NCBI RefSeq assembly: GCF_000956535.1
Contig: NZ_JYIY01000073.1
Location: 62,001-126,000 of the forward strand
Reading direction: 5' to 3'
Source of the DNA: Microbacterium ginsengisoli
GTDB lineage: Bacteria > Actinomycetota > Actinomycetes > Actinomycetales > Microbacteriaceae
Length of the DNA: 64,000 nt
This document shows, one piece after another, positions 42,396-51,422 of this stretch. The first letter of the stretch is position 1; every line of letters begins with the position of its first letter. The position numbers and the translations under genes were made by a program. Under the pieces are notes generated by a model. It did no database searches, was not told where the DNA came from, and saw only the letters and a list, made by a program, of their open reading frames with translations.

Positions 42396-45300
42396 TCAGA
42401 ACACCAGGAACCCGGATGCCCCGAACGACCCGTCGAGCACCGCACTGCCGCCGTATTGGGCGACGATCACGTGCACACCGCGGGACTGCTTCGGCAGGGT
42501 GATCGACGCCTTCCCGTCGGCGAGGTCGGCCGTGTAGGTCCGGCCGTCGACCCACACCGTGACGGCGCCGGTCGCCGCGGGACCGTGGGACGGCTTCACC
42601 GCGAGGTTCACCACGAAGGTGGTCGACGTGCGCCCGAGGTACGGGTTCACGGTGACGCTCAGCGACGAGGACGCCTTCACGACGACGCCGGCGCTGTCCG
42701 CCGTGCCGGCGTTGGGCGAGGAGGCGGCAGTCGCGGTCACCCTGACCGACAGCGTCGTGCCCGCGTCGGCCTTGGTGACCTTGTACGTCGTGCCGGTCGC
42801 GCCGTCGATCGGTGAGCCGTCGCGCAGCCACTGATAGGCGAGCGTCACGTCCGCGGGATTCCAGGTGCCGCCCGTCGCGGTGAGAATGCTGCCCACCTTC
42901 GGCGTGCCCGTGACGGTCGGCGGGGCGGTGGCGACCGGAGCGGCCGCACCGCTGTCGACCGTGAGCACCGTCGTCGCCGCCGAATCGCCGTAGCGCACGA
43001 TCCCGAAGTAGCGGGTGGACGCGTCGAGCCCCGACCAGCTGAGCCGGTAGGTCGCGGGCTGCCCGCTCGTCGTCGGCAGCGGGTCCGGCGAAGCGGTCAG
43101 CGAGCCGACACCCGCGCCGTCGCCGACGACCGCAGCCGTCGCGTCCCATGTGAACGGCGACGTGAAGGCATAGCGGTTGACCTGCACGAGGTAGGTGCCC
43201 GCCGTCGGCGCGATGAGCGCGACGGACTCGTCGGCCGACGACGTCGCCGATGACCAGTTCTCGTAATAACGCCAGTCGGTCGGCGACACCACCCGGTAGA
43301 CCGTCAGGTCGAGGTCGGACCCGGTGTCATCCGAGGAGTCGACGTCGAACCGGGCATACGTCGACCCCTGCGGGACATCCACCACCATGTAGGCGTTGTA
43401 CTGGCCGTCCTCCTCCGAGAAGGTGTCCTGGTCACCGGAGTGACCGGGCACGGCGGGCAGGTCGGGGTCGGTCAGCAGAGTCGCCGGGGCGAGGCCGGAG
43501 ACGCCGAGGTCGAGGTCGCCGGTCACCGCCGGAGTCACCGTCACGTCGGCGGTGCCCGAGATTCCTGTGCCGGACACCGATGCCGGGGCATCGACCGAGA
43601 CCGGGTACACCGCGATCGGCGAGCGGGCGGCGTGCGTGCCACCCGTCCACGTCAGGAACCCGTGGGTCCACTTCTCGACGGGGGCGTCCGTGCGGGTCAC
43701 CGTGATCTTCACGTCGGCCTTCTCGCCCGCCTTCAGGCTCACCGTCGACGGCGCGACCGTGACGTCGAAGCCGGGGAGGTCGACGTTCGCGGTGAACGTG
43801 GCGTCCTCGGTGGCCGTGATCGTGCGGGTCACCGTCTGCGAGCCGGCCAGCGAGCCGATCCCGATGGAGGCGAGGTTGAGGTCGCTCGCGTCGATCGGCG
43901 AGACGCCGAAGTCGTGCAGCCCGAGGCCCTGCAGGTAGGCCGCCCAGTCCGCCGGTCCGTTCAGGTACAGCAGGCTCGGCGAGAAGTACGCGGTCGGGTC
44001 GACGTGGCCGGCGCCCTGCGTGAACGGATCGGTCACCGCGGCGCCCGCGGCATCCTTCGTGTCGTAGGCGGTCGTCATCATGGCCGACTTGATCTCGGCG
44101 GGCGTCGCGTTCGGTCGCTCACCGAGGTAGAGCGCCGCGAGCCCCGCGATGTGGGGCGCCGCCATCGACGTGCCCGACAGGATGCCGAACGTGGGGTCGG
44201 CGCCCGGCGCGTTGTTCGTGGCCGCGAGGATCGCGACGCCGGGCGCCGAGATGTCGGGCTTGATGACGTCGCTGCCGTCGGCGAGCATCGGGCCACGGCT
44301 CGAGAATCCGGCAACCTGCGGGGTGGGCGTCTCGACGCCGGTCACGTTCTCGCCGATCAGGGTCGCCGTCGCGTCCGCCGTGCCGCGCACGTAGTCGAGC
44401 AGAGCCGCGCGATCGGTGTCGGGGAGGTGCACGGTCGGCACGCTGTGGAAGTCGTTGTCGAGCGAGCCCGGCGTGACGTTCACGAGGATCATGCCGATGC
44501 CGCCGGCCTCCTTGACCGCCTGCGACTTCTCGACGCGGGCGTTCGAACCGCGGTCGCAGACGACGATCTTGCCGGCGACCTTCGCCGGGTCGAGCGAGCC
44601 GAGGTAGCACAGCGGTGCGTTGGCGTTACCGGCGAGCGCCACGTCGCCGGAGTAGACGACGGGGCCGGTGACCCGCTCACCGAACGGAACACTCACCGAG
44701 GCGCCGGCCTTCTGGAAGCCGTTCGGCAGTTCGACGGTGCCCTCCCAGGTCGGGATGGTCGAGGCGGCGACGGTCGTGTACCAGGGCGATGCGTGGTCGG
44801 CGGTCGAGGCATCCGGTCCCGAATTGCCGGCGCTGACCGAGACGAACACGCCCGCGGCGGCCGCGTTGTAGAACGAGATGTCATCGGGCTGCAGAACGGA
44901 TGTCGCCGACCCGCCGCCGATCGAGTAGTTGATGACGTCGACGCCGTCGGCCGTCGCCTGATCGATCGCGCCGAGCAGGTCGCTCAGGGCGCAGATGTCG
45001 TCGGTCGTGACGAGCGGATCGGGGCCGTCGTAGCAGGCCTTGTAGGCCGCGACCTTGGCGGCCGGGGCGACACCCGAGATCGCGCCGAAGTCGACGCCCT
45101 CCACGGTTGCGTCGACCCCGTTGTTGCCCGCAGCGGTCGAGGCCGTGTGGGAGCCGTGACCGGCGCCGTCGCGCGGCGACAGGTAGTCGTAGGCGAACGA
45201 GAACCCGGTGGCGGCGGCGCCCTCGCTGAAGTACTGCGCGCCGACGAGCTTGGTCGAGTACTGCGCGGCACTCCAGGCGTCCTTGCCGGCTCCCGGCTTG

Positions 45301-46013
45301 TCGACGACCGTGCTGCGGAACTCTCCGCCGTCGGACTTCTTGTAGACCACCTGCGTGACGGCGGCGCCGTCGGCGTCGGTGCCGGCGGCGAGGTAGGGCT
45401 GCGTGTCACTCGGGGTCGTCGACAGCGGGTCGCCCGCGAACGACGGGTTCTCGGGCGAGATGCCGGTGTCGACGACGCCGACGACGATGCCCGCGCCGGC
45501 CTTGTCGATGCCGCCGACGCCCTCCCACACTCCGCCCGCGCCCTCGAGACCGAGGAACTGGGTCGACGGGACGGCATCGGGATGCCGCACTTCGTCGGCG
45601 TAGACGCCGAGCACCCCCTTCGTGCCCTTGAGCTTCGACGCCTGCGCGCCGCTGAGGTTCGCGCTGAAGCCGTTGAGGGTGATCTGGTAGGTCGTGTCGG
45701 GTGTCACTCCGGCGCTGGAGGCGACATCCTTCTGCCGGTTCTGGAGGAACCGCGAGTACTGCTTCGCCTGCGGTGAGGCCGCGTCGAGCCGTTCGCCCTC
45801 CTTCGCCTTGGTGGGGGCGAGGCCGGGCTCGCCCCCTTCGTAGGTGGCGACGGGCTTCTCGTCGAGCAGCACGATGTAGCGGCCGCCGGGCAGATCGAGA
45901 GGGGTGGGCGCGGCGGGGCCGGGCTCGGCCGCGGTGCTCGCCGCGGCCGAGCCGCTGACGATCAGTGCGGCCAGGGTGACGGCCGCCGCAGCTTTCAGGC
46001 GGAGGTGTGCCAT
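42396..46013 (-). CDS. secreted subtilisin-like serine protease (S8) with PA and Ig-like domains
   Basis: Exported protease of 1205 residues. A Sec signal peptide ends near ASTAAE. An I9 inhibitor-like prodomain (RYIVLLDEKPVATYEGG onward) is followed by the S8 domain with Asp182 (VGVVDTGIS), His286 (GAGHGSHTAS), Asn397 (SAGNSGP) and Ser616 (LSGTSMAAPHIAG). A PA domain (about residues 440-550, ending before VAGFSSRGPM) is inserted before the Ser. Then come a fibronectin-like domain, a PPC-type region (VPQGSTYARFDVDSSDDTGS) and two Ig-like C-terminal domains. No sortase motif is seen. Likely degrades extracellular protein. Confidence 0.94.
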   Translation of the reverse strand: MAHLRLKAAAAVTLAALIVSGSAAASTAAEPGPAAPTPLDLPGGRYIVLLDEKPVATYEGGEPGLAPTKAKEGERLDAASPQAKQYSRFLQNRQKDVASSAGVTPDTTYQITLNGFSANLSGAQASKLKGTKGVLGVYADEVRHPDAVPSTQFLGLEGAGGVWEGVGGIDKAGAGIVVGVVDTGISPENPSFAGDPLSTTPSDTQPYLAAGTDADGAAVTQVVYKKSDGGEFRSTVVDKPGAGKDAWSAAQYSTKLVGAQYFSEGAAATGFSFAYDYLSPRDGAGHGSHTASTAAGNNGVDATVEGVDFGAISGVAPAAKVAAYKACYDGPDPLVTTDDICALSDLLGAIDQATADGVDVINYSIGGGSATSVLQPDDISFYNAAAAGVFVSVSAGNSGPDASTADHASPWYTTVAASTIPTWEGTVELPNGFQKAGASVSVPFGERVTGPVVYSGDVALAGNANAPLCYLGSLDPAKVAGKIVVCDRGSNARVEKSQAVKEAGGIGMILVNVTPGSLDNDFHSVPTVHLPDTDRAALLDYVRGTADATATLIGENVTGVETPTPQVAGFSSRGPMLADGSDVIKPDISAPGVAILAATNNAPGADPTFGILSGTSMAAPHIAGLAALYLGERPNATPAEIKSAMMTTAYDTKDAAGAAVTDPFTQGAGHVDPTAYFSPSLLYLNGPADWAAYLQGLGLHDFGVSPIDASDLNLASIGIGSLAGSQTVTRTITATEDATFTANVDLPGFDVTVAPSTVSLKAGEKADVKITVTRTDAPVEKWTHGFLTWTGGTHAARSPIAVYPVSVDAPASVSGTGISGTADVTVTPAVTGDLDLGVSGLAPATLLTDPDLPAVPGHSGDQDTFSEEDGQYNAYMVVDVPQGSTYARFDVDSSDDTGSDLDLTVYRVVSPTDWRYYENWSSATSSADESVALIAPTAGTYLVQVNRYAFTSPFTWDATAAVVGDGAGVGSLTASPDPLPTTSGQPATYRLSWSGLDASTRYFGIVRYGDSAATTVLTVDSGAAAPVATAPPTVTGTPKVGSILTATGGTWNPADVTLAYQWLRDGSPIDGATGTTYKVTKADAGTTLSVRVTATAASSPNAGTADSAGVVVKASSSLSVTVNPYLGRTSTTFVVNLAVKPSHGPAATGAVTVWVDGRTYTADLADGKASITLPKQSRGVHVIVAQYGGSAVLDGSFGASGFLVF

Positions 46014-46125
46014 GTACTGCGCTCCATTCGTGGGGGGATGTCGGAACACGTGCCACGGCCCGGAGGCCGCGTGGGCCCGAACGTACCTCACAGCGAATTC
46101 TCAACGAACACATATCCACGGTTCA

Positions 46126-46139
46126 TGAGAGAACTCTCA
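46126..46139. promoter_or_regulatory. inverted repeat ahead of the ykoE-type gene
   Basis: TGAGAG-AA-CTCTCA overlaps the expected -35 position of the downstream leaderless promoter (-10 at 46154), so it could be an operator. The subtilase promoter is on the other side. Confidence 0.4.
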
Positions 46140-46153
46140 CGAGAACGCGTCGC

Positions 46154-46159
46154 TACGCT
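46154..46159 (+). promoter_or_regulatory. -10 element of leaderless ykoE-type transcript
   Basis: TACGCT followed by six bases and the GTG at 46166. The same hexamer and spacing occur before the glutaredoxin and aldose epimerase genes. Confidence 0.55.
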
Positions 46160-46165
46160 GAGCGG

Positions 46166-46714
46166 GTGGCCGCCCGACCATCCGCCCTCTCCACCCGTGT
46201 CCTGCTGATCTGCGCCGCGATCGGCGTCGCCACCGGGCTCCTCGGGGGCATCGCCGGATGGATCACCCCGATCGTCATCGCGACCGCACCGATGCTCTAC
46301 GGCCTGGTGCTCGGCGTGCACGTGCTGCCCGGCATCATCGCGCAGGAGGTCGTGCGGCTGCCCTGGGTGGCGCTGCTCGCGCACGTGCTCGCGGCGCTCG
46401 TCGCCAGCGCCACCAGCCCGCAGTGGGCGGGTCGCTACATCGGCACCGCCCTGCTCATCGGCGGCATCCAGGAGGGCGTCGCCGCCCTCACCCGGTACCG
46501 GTCGTGGGCTCCATGGCGCTTCTTCGTGTCCGCGGTCATCGTCGGTGCGATCATCGCCGTCGTCGTCGCGCTCATCGTCGACCTCGGGAGCTTCGCGCCG
46601 TGGGTTCAGGCGGCGTACCTCACGATCAGCGTGCTCGGCCCCGTCGCGTGGACGGCCGTCGGTCTCGCCGTCGGCGCCCGGCTGCGCAGCGCGGGAGTCG
46701 CCGCCCGTCGCTGA
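46166..46714 (+). CDS. ykoE: ECF transporter S component, YkoE-like (thiamine precursor uptake)
   Basis: Membrane protein of 182 residues with about five to six helices (ATGLLGGIAGWITPIVIATA, then LVLGVHVLPGIIAQEVVRLP). The pattern and the following double ATPase and EcfT genes match the YkoEDC system, in which YkoE binds hydroxymethylpyrimidine or thiamine. The specificity is family-based inference. No TPP riboswitch is visible and the mRNA seems leaderless, so control must be by another route. Confidence 0.82.
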   Translation: MAARPSALSTRVLLICAAIGVATGLLGGIAGWITPIVIATAPMLYGLVLGVHVLPGIIAQEVVRLPWVALLAHVLAALVASATSPQWAGRYIGTALLIGGIQEGVAALTRYRSWAPWRFFVSAVIVGAIIAVVVALIVDLGSFAPWVQAAYLTISVLGPVAWTAVGLAVGARLRSAGVAARR

Positions 46715-46739
46715 CAGGATCCTCCCGCGGGCAGCCGGG

Positions 46740-46745
46740 TAGGTT
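46740..46745 (+). promoter_or_regulatory. possible internal -10 element before the ykoD-type gene
   Basis: TAGGTT five bases before the ATG at 46751, in the 36-bp gap after the S component gene. Confidence 0.35.
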
Positions 46746-46750
46746 AGGTG

Positions 46751-48514
46751 ATGCTCACTTCCGTCGGTCGAGGTCTCGTGTCCCCTGCTCCCGTCATCCA
46801 CGCGAACGGCGTCGCCGTGCGCCACATCGACGCCGACACGCCGGTGCCCGCGGGCGCGAGCTTGAGCGCTCACCCTGGCGAGGTGGTGCTGCTGCTCGGG
46901 CCGAGCGGGTCGGGAAAGTCGACGTTCGCGCTCACCCTCAACGGACTCATCCCGCACCACCTCGACGCCGAGGTGACGGGGGACGTCGTGATCGGGGATG
47001 CCGCGGCATCCGCGTCGACCGTCGCCGAGCTGTCGTCGCGGGTCGCCCTGGTCTTCCAGGACCCGGATGCGCAGATCGTGACCGCCCGCGTGCGCGACGA
47101 GGTCGCCTTCGGCCCCGAGAACCTGCGCGTCCCGCTCGCCGAGATCGCGACGCGCGTCGAGGCGGCCCTGCGGCGACTCGACCTGTGGGAGCGCCGTGAC
47201 GACGACCCCGACATCCTCTCCGGAGGCGGTCGGCAGCGGCTCGCGATCGCCGCGGCCCTCGCAATGGGCACCCCCGCGATCGTGCTCGACGAGCCGACCG
47301 CGAACCTCGATCCGGCCGGCGCCGCCGAGGTGTTTGCCGCCCTGCGCGACCTGGCGTCGGCCGGCGATCACGCGATCGTCGTGATCGAGCACGATCTCGA
47401 CGAGCTGGTCGAGGTGGCCCACCGCGTGGTCGTGCTCGATGCCACCGGTCGCACGGTCGCCGACGGCTCGGTCGACGACGTGCTGCGCGCCCGCGCCGCC
47501 GAGCTCGATGCCCTCGGTGTCTGGCTTCCCGCGGTCACCCTGGCGGCCCTGCGGCTGCAGCGCGCCGGGGTTCCGATCGAGCGGATGCCGCTGACCGCCG
47601 CCGAGCTGCGCGCCGCCGTCGCGGCGGCCCCGCCGATCGATGCGACGGCCGACGCACCGTCGTCGTCTGCGGCGCGCACGCCGGCCGACGCCTCCAGGAC
47701 CTCTCCCGCCGCGAACGCCGTCGAAGTGTCGGGACTCACGCTGCGCCACGGGCGCGACGAGGTGCTGCACGACGTCTCCCTCACGATCGCCGCGGGCGAG
47801 TTCGTCGCGATCGTCGGCCCCAACGGCGCCGGCAAGACGACGCTCGCGCAGGCGATCGCGGGCGTGCGACGCACGCCGCGCGGCACCGTCCACGTGCGGG
47901 GCGCGGACGTCGCGCGCCGACGCACCACCCGGCGCATCGGTTTCGTGTTCCAGAACCCCGAGCATCAGTTCGTGGCACCGACGGTGCGGGAGGAACTCGC
48001 GTACAGCCTGCGCGGGCGCTCGGCCGCCGAGGTCGCCGAGCGGGTCGACGCCATGCTCGAGCGGTTCGATCTGACGGCGCACGCGACGCGGCATCCGTTT
48101 CTGCTGTCGGGGGGCCAGAAGCGGCGCCTGTCCGTCGCGACCGCGCTCATCGGGGGCGCCGACGTGCTGGTGCTCGACGAGCCGACCTACGGGCAGGATC
48201 GCGCCCGCGCCGACGAGCTGCTGCGCCTGCTGGGCGACCTGCACGCGCAGGGCACGACGGTCGTCGTGGTGACGCACGACATGCAGGTGGTCGCCGAGCA
48301 CGCCGAGCGGGTGCTCGTGATCGAGCGCGGCCGGGTGATCGCGGATGCCTCCCCCGCCGTGCTGTTCGCCGACGAACCGCTCGTGCGGCGTGCGCGGCTA
48401 CGGGTGCCGCCGTTGCGGGTCGCGTTCGCCGATCTGCCTGGCCAGCCGGCGCTGTCGGGTGTGATGCGGCTCGCCGACCTCGACGCCGTGCGGGGAACGA
48501 CGGTGGCCGGATGA
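46751..48514 (+). CDS. ykoD: ECF transporter double ATPase, YkoD-like
   Basis: Two fused ABC ATPases in 587 residues. First half: Walker A GPSGSGKST, VFQDPDAQIVTARVRDEVAFG, an unusual signature LSGGGRQRLAIA, and Walker B IVLDEPTANLD. Second half: GPNGAGKTT, VFQNPEHQFVAPTVREELAY, LSGGQKRRLSVA, VLVLDEPTYGQD and VTHDMQVV. An Ala-rich linker joins them. It powers the YkoE S component with YkoC. GTG at 46748 is an alternative start. One exact copy of the 16-bp GGATGCC palindrome lies in the first half. Confidence 0.9.
   Translation: MLTSVGRGLVSPAPVIHANGVAVRHIDADTPVPAGASLSAHPGEVVLLLGPSGSGKSTFALTLNGLIPHHLDAEVTGDVVIGDAAASASTVAELSSRVALVFQDPDAQIVTARVRDEVAFGPENLRVPLAEIATRVEAALRRLDLWERRDDDPDILSGGGRQRLAIAAALAMGTPAIVLDEPTANLDPAGAAEVFAALRDLASAGDHAIVVIEHDLDELVEVAHRVVVLDATGRTVADGSVDDVLRARAAELDALGVWLPAVTLAALRLQRAGVPIERMPLTAAELRAAVAAAPPIDATADAPSSSAARTPADASRTSPAANAVEVSGLTLRHGRDEVLHDVSLTIAAGEFVAIVGPNGAGKTTLAQAIAGVRRTPRGTVHVRGADVARRRTTRRIGFVFQNPEHQFVAPTVREELAYSLRGRSAAEVAERVDAMLERFDLTAHATRHPFLLSGGQKRRLSVATALIGGADVLVLDEPTYGQDRARADELLRLLGDLHAQGTTVVVVTHDMQVVAEHAERVLVIERGRVIADASPAVLFADEPLVRRARLRVPPLRVAFADLPGQPALSGVMRLADLDAVRGTTVAG
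46996..47011. repeat. GGATGCCGCGGCATCC palindrome, copy 3 (inside the ykoD-type gene)
   Basis: Exact copy, again encoding DAAAS. A one-mismatch copy GGATGTCGCGGCATCC lies at 41375-41390 in the pirin gene. Confidence 0.8.
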
Positions 48515-49308
48515 CCACCGCCACTCCCATCGACGCGTCGGCACCGACGGTGATCCGCACGCGTCTCGGACTCGATCCGCTGACACTGTTCGCCGCGGTG
48601 ATCCCGGCCTCGATCGGGCTCGTGTTCACGCGCGACCTGGTGGTGCCGCTGGTGTTCCTCGGCATCGGGCTGGCGCTCGCGCTGATCGTCTCGCGCGTGT
48701 CGGCACGCGTGCTCGCTCTGCTCGTGCTGGCGCTGCCGGTCGCGATCGTCGCGCTCGCGCTGCTGTTCGCGCTGTGGGTCGACCCCGCCACGGTCGCCGA
48801 CACCCGCGTCGCGGTGGGCATCGCCGGGCGCGACCTCACCGTCGGCGCGCTCACCGTCGGGGCGGCCACGGCACTGCGGCTGGCGGCCATCACCGCGCTG
48901 CTGTTCGCCGCGGGCTCGGCGGCCGACGGACCGGACCTCGTGCGGGCGCTCGTGCAGCACCTGCGCGTGCCTTACCGCGTCGGTTACGCCGCCCTCGCCG
49001 CGCTGCGTTTCGTGCCCCGGTTCGCGCGCGAGCTCGACGTCATCCGGCGCGCGCACCGGGTGAGGGATGCCGCGGCCCCCGGCCCGTTCACCGCGCTCGC
49101 GCGGGGATTCGGCTACGCGGTGCCGCTGCTGGCCGGGGCCATCCGCCACGCGGAACGCGTGGCGCTCGCGATGGACGCGCGCGCGTTCGGCGCCCACGCG
49201 ACTCGCACCGAGCCGCGGGTCGCACGCTGGCATCGCCTCGACACCGCCGTGGTCGCCGGCGGCTGGGTGCTCACCGTCGCGGTCTTCGTCGTCGTCGCCG
49301 CATCCTGA
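48511..49308 (+). CDS. ykoC: ECF transporter transmembrane component, YkoC-like
   Basis: EcfT-type membrane protein of 265 residues with about five helices. The cytoplasmic coupling motifs are RRAHRVRDA and AMDARAFGAHATRTE, the A-R-G-like pair expected in EcfT (ARA here). Its ATG overlaps the ATPase stop by four bases. Completes the importer. Confidence 0.87.
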   Translation: MTTATPIDASAPTVIRTRLGLDPLTLFAAVIPASIGLVFTRDLVVPLVFLGIGLALALIVSRVSARVLALLVLALPVAIVALALLFALWVDPATVADTRVAVGIAGRDLTVGALTVGAATALRLAAITALLFAAGSAADGPDLVRALVQHLRVPYRVGYAALAALRFVPRFARELDVIRRAHRVRDAAAPGPFTALARGFGYAVPLLAGAIRHAERVALAMDARAFGAHATRTEPRVARWHRLDTAVVAGGWVLTVAVFVVVAAS

Positions 49309-49351
49309 CCCGAGACCCACGCCGCGGGGCGGCGGCTCCTGCCCGCGCATG

Positions 49352-49387
49352 ACGAGGGGGACGAGGCATCCGCCCCGTCCCCCTCGT
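49352..49387. terminator. terminator between ykoC and the acyl-CoA dehydrogenase gene
   Basis: ACGAGGGGGACG and CGTCCCCCTCGT form a perfect 12-bp stem around AGGCATCCGCCC, between convergent genes. The loop again carries GGCATCC. Confidence 0.7.
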
Positions 49388-49395
49388 GCCGAGCG

Positions 49396-50559
49396 TCAGC
49401 GCTTGCCGACGATCTGACGCGACACGATGTCGCGCATGATCTCGTTCGTGCCGCCGTAGATGCGGTGCACGCGCGCGTCGAGGAACGCCCGGGCGATCGG
49501 GTACTCGGTGATGTAGCCGTAGCCGCCGTGCAGCTGCACGCCGAGGTCGAGCAGCTCCCACTCGCGGTCGGTCGCCCAGAACTTCACCTTCGCGGCCTCC
49601 TCGGCCGTGAGCTTCTTGTCCTTGTAGAGCAGCATCGCGCGGTCGATGTACGCCCACATCACATCGACGGTCGTGGCCATGTCGGCGAGACGGAACCGGG
49701 TGTTCTGGAAGTCGGAGATCGACTGGCCGAACGCCTCACGGCTGAGCGTGTAGTCGCGCGTCCAGACGAACGCGGCCTCGCCCGCGGCGGCCGCCGCGAC
49801 ACCGATCGAGAGGCGCTCGAGAGGCAGGTTCATCATGAGCTGGATGAAGCCGAGGCCCTCCTTGCCGCCGATGAGGTTCTCGTCGGGCACGAAGACGTCG
49901 CTGAACGAGAGTTCGGCGGTGTCCCACCCGTGGAAGCCCATCTTCTCGAGCTTCTTGCCGTGGTCGAAGCCCTCCATGCCGCTCTCGAGGATCAGCAGGC
50001 TGAAGGCCTCGGGACGGTTGCCCTCACCGGTCTTCACGAACGTGACGACGATGTCCGCGGTCTTGCCCGAGGAGATGAAGGTCTTGGCGCCGTTGACGAT
50101 GTAGCCGCCGTCGACCTTCTTCGCGGTGGTCTTGATGCCGCGCAGGTCGCTGCCCGCGCCGGGCTCGGTCATCGCAAGCGCACCGAGCACCTCGCCGGTG
50201 GCCATGCGCGGGAGCCACTTCTCCTTCTGCTCCTGGGTGCCCATGTGCACGAGGTACGGAACCGCCAGGTCGTCCTGGATGCCGAACGCACCGGCGAGCG
50301 AGCCCTGTCCGACGCCGATCGTCTCCTCGAGCACGATCGAGCGGAAGCGGTAGTCCTGCAGCATGCCGGCGCCGCCGAACTCCTCCGGCACCGACAGGCC
50401 GATGATGCCCGCCTCGCCCGCGGCCAGCATGGTCGCGCGGTCGATCTCGCCGTCCTTCTCCCACTGCACGCGCTTCTCGTTCGTCGCGTACCGCTTGAGG
50501 AACTCCTTGACGACGTCGCGGAACGCCTCGTGGTCCTCGTCGTAGATGTCGCGCTCCAT
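49396..50559 (-). CDS. acyl-CoA dehydrogenase
   Basis: FAD enzyme of 387 residues, the standard length, catalysing alpha-beta desaturation of acyl-CoA. Signature 1 is ALAMTEPGAGSDLRGIKTTA; the substrate loop is FISSGKTADIVV; signature 2 is QLHGGYGYITEYPIARAFLD; the catalytic Glu is probably in YGGTNEIMRDIVSRQI. ATG preceded by GAAGGA. Single gene; chain-length preference unknown. Confidence 0.95.
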   Translation of the reverse strand: MERDIYDEDHEAFRDVVKEFLKRYATNEKRVQWEKDGEIDRATMLAAGEAGIIGLSVPEEFGGAGMLQDYRFRSIVLEETIGVGQGSLAGAFGIQDDLAVPYLVHMGTQEQKEKWLPRMATGEVLGALAMTEPGAGSDLRGIKTTAKKVDGGYIVNGAKTFISSGKTADIVVTFVKTGEGNRPEAFSLLILESGMEGFDHGKKLEKMGFHGWDTAELSFSDVFVPDENLIGGKEGLGFIQLMMNLPLERLSIGVAAAAAGEAAFVWTRDYTLSREAFGQSISDFQNTRFRLADMATTVDVMWAYIDRAMLLYKDKKLTAEEAAKVKFWATDREWELLDLGVQLHGGYGYITEYPIARAFLDARVHRIYGGTNEIMRDIVSRQIVGKR

Positions 50560-50705
50560 GTGCGCAGTCCTTCCGTCTTCGCTTCGGCGGGATACCCGCT
50601 CGCGGCTGCGCTCGTGGCCACGCCGCCCCTGCGATCCTAGGTCGCGAGGCGGGCCGCAGGCCAGGGCATTGTGGAATTGCATGTCACCGTCTGCGGAACT
50701 CGGTG

Positions 50706-51422
50706 TCAGCGTTGTGGGGATGCCGCAACCGGGCCGGAGCAGCGGGATTCCGCGGCGATCCGGTACCGCGTTCGGGGGCGACCGGCAGTGCCGTAGTCAA
50801 GTGACCGGGTCGCGGTGCCCGAGTCGGCGAGGTGCTCGAGGTAGCGCCGACAGCTGACGCGAGAGAGTCCCGCGAGGTCCGCGATTTCGGCAGCGCTCGC
50901 CTCGCCCGCCTCGGCGAGCGCACTGCGCACGACGAGGAGCGTCGGAGCACTCAAACCCTTGGGCAGCTGCCGCCTGGCGCCGGGTCGCATCAGAGCATCG
51001 ACCGAATCCTGGTCGAGCCCCGGGCGCACTGACTGCGGCACCCGTCGCTCAGCAAGGACATCGTCGATACGCGCATGAAGATCGTCCGCCGTGAACGGCT
51101 TCACCAGGTAATGCCGAGCACCGCGCATGCGAGCCGCTCGCACGGTGTCGACGTCACGGGCCGCCGTCACCGCGATGACCTCCGGCTGCACGATCGTGCC
51201 GTCGGAACGCAGCACCCGCAGGGCCTCGAGCCCGGTGAAACCGGGGAGGAACACGTCGAGCAGCACGAGATCGGGCGCGAGATCGCGCACCAGTCGCACC
51301 GCTTCCGGACCGGTCGCAGCCGTGCCCACGACCTGACATCCGCCGTGGGCGTCCACGAACCGGGCGTGCAGAGATGCGACGGCCGGAACATCGTCGACGA
51401 TGAGCACGCGGAGGACGTTCAT
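50706..51422 (-). CDS. CitT/DcuR-type response regulator, second copy
   Basis: Response regulator of 238 residues. The receiver has LIVDDVPAVA, phosphoacceptor Asp in LVLLDVFLPGFTG, Thr in AVTAARD and Lys in LVKPFTADD. The C-terminal helix-turn-helix is EASAAEIADLAGLSRVSCRR with a trailing TAGRPRTRYRI. Overlaps the kinase gene by four bases. Related in layout to the pair at 8490-10783 but divergent in sequence. Probably controls tctCBA. Confidence 0.9.
   Translation of the reverse strand: MNVLRVLIVDDVPAVASLHARFVDAHGGCQVVGTAATGPEAVRLVRDLAPDLVLLDVFLPGFTGLEALRVLRSDGTIVQPEVIAVTAARDVDTVRAARMRGARHYLVKPFTADDLHARIDDVLAERRVPQSVRPGLDQDSVDALMRPGARRQLPKGLSAPTLLVVRSALAEAGEASAAEIADLAGLSRVSCRRYLEHLADSGTATRSLDYGTAGRPRTRYRIAAESRCSGPVAASPQR

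Noticed and set aside
43440..45776. 778-residue open frame opposite the subtilase gene
   Set aside because: High-GC antisense shadow with Arg/Val/Asp-rich composition and no domain; the subtilase frame carries an intact catalytic set.
46014..46165. TPP riboswitch ahead of the ykoE-type gene
   Set aside because: No conserved CUGAGA or ACCUGA core elements could be found and the gene appears leaderless.
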